This document shows positions 7,502 to 7,545 of a stretch of DNA of 7,545 bases, piece after piece. The first letter of the stretch is position 1, and every line of letters starts with the position of its first letter. Position numbers and translations under genes: made by a program. Origin of the DNA: DAIDJM01 sp964250215 (GTDB lineage: Bacteria; Pseudomonadota; Alphaproteobacteria; Acetobacterales; Acetobacteraceae); NCBI GenBank assembly GCA_964250215.1, contig CAXUEX010000137.1:1-7545 (forward strand), given 5' to 3'. Below the pieces are notes generated by a model. The model saw only the letters and a list, made by a program, of their open reading frames with translations, had not been told where the DNA came from and did no database searches.

Positions 7502-7545
7502 ATAGCATCGGAATGGAAGGGATACGCGGGCGGCGTTCTTGGCTG

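Larger units (their letters stand above)
7363..7545 (+). ncRNA. Leader of a ribosomal RNA operon (partial, runs off the window)
   Basis: From the predicted start to the window end there is no convincing ORF, yet the sequence carries an ordered set of rrn-leader signals: strong promoter, GNRA hairpin, boxA, then GGAAGGGATACGCGGGCGGCG (7510-7530), a block I recall from alphaproteobacterial rRNA precursors next to boxA. The conserved 5' end of 16S rRNA is not in the window, so the mature gene must start further right. A pre-23S spacer also contains boxA, but the promoter and clpB immediately upstream favour the start of an operon. Confidence 0.65.

Noticed and set aside
7305..7545. tRNA or small protein gene downstream of clpB
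   Set aside because: No T-arm consensus or cloverleaf is visible and no frame with a ribosome-binding site; the promoter plus boxA fit an rRNA leader better.

Overview
The window is high-GC DNA that reads as a chromosomal stretch of an alphaproteobacterium, most likely from the Acetobacterales/Rhodospirillales side. The grounds are the tRNA-Phe sequence, a short YacG beside it, overall base composition, and an rRNA-operon leader of alphaproteobacterial style at the right edge. A 10-base run of N inside a gene marks it as a draft assembly.

Layout: a complete tRNA-Phe(GAA) gene (minus, 5-80) follows yacG (minus, 98-265), which encodes a small zinc-binding gyrase inhibitor. After about 195 bases without a recognisable gene comes an exported protein of unknown function made of three tandem domains, each with its own cysteine pair (minus, 460-1533). 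Divergent from it is a Nudix hydrolase with an expanded Nudix box (plus, 1639-2217). That gene converges, with only 4 bases between stops, on an exported HAF-repeat-like protein (minus, 2222-3341). The HAF-like gene is broken by the assembly gap, so its two parts lie in different frames. Upstream of it on the same strand is a TrmA/RlmD-family RNA m5U methyltransferase lacking the usual N-terminal TRAM domain (minus, 3442-4524). Divergent from the methyltransferase is a complete ClpB disaggregase (plus, 4719-7304).

The last 240 bases hold no protein gene. They contain a strong sigma-70 promoter with a 17-base spacer, a small GNRA-capped hairpin and a boxA antitermination element. I read this as the promoter and leader of a ribosomal RNA operon whose 16S gene begins just beyond the window.

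Functionally this is housekeeping material (translation, RNA modification, protein quality control, gyrase regulation) with two exported repeat proteins of unknown role between. I found no defence system, mobile element, CRISPR array or biosynthetic cluster. The least described items are the triple-domain exported protein and the TRAM-less methyltransferase.
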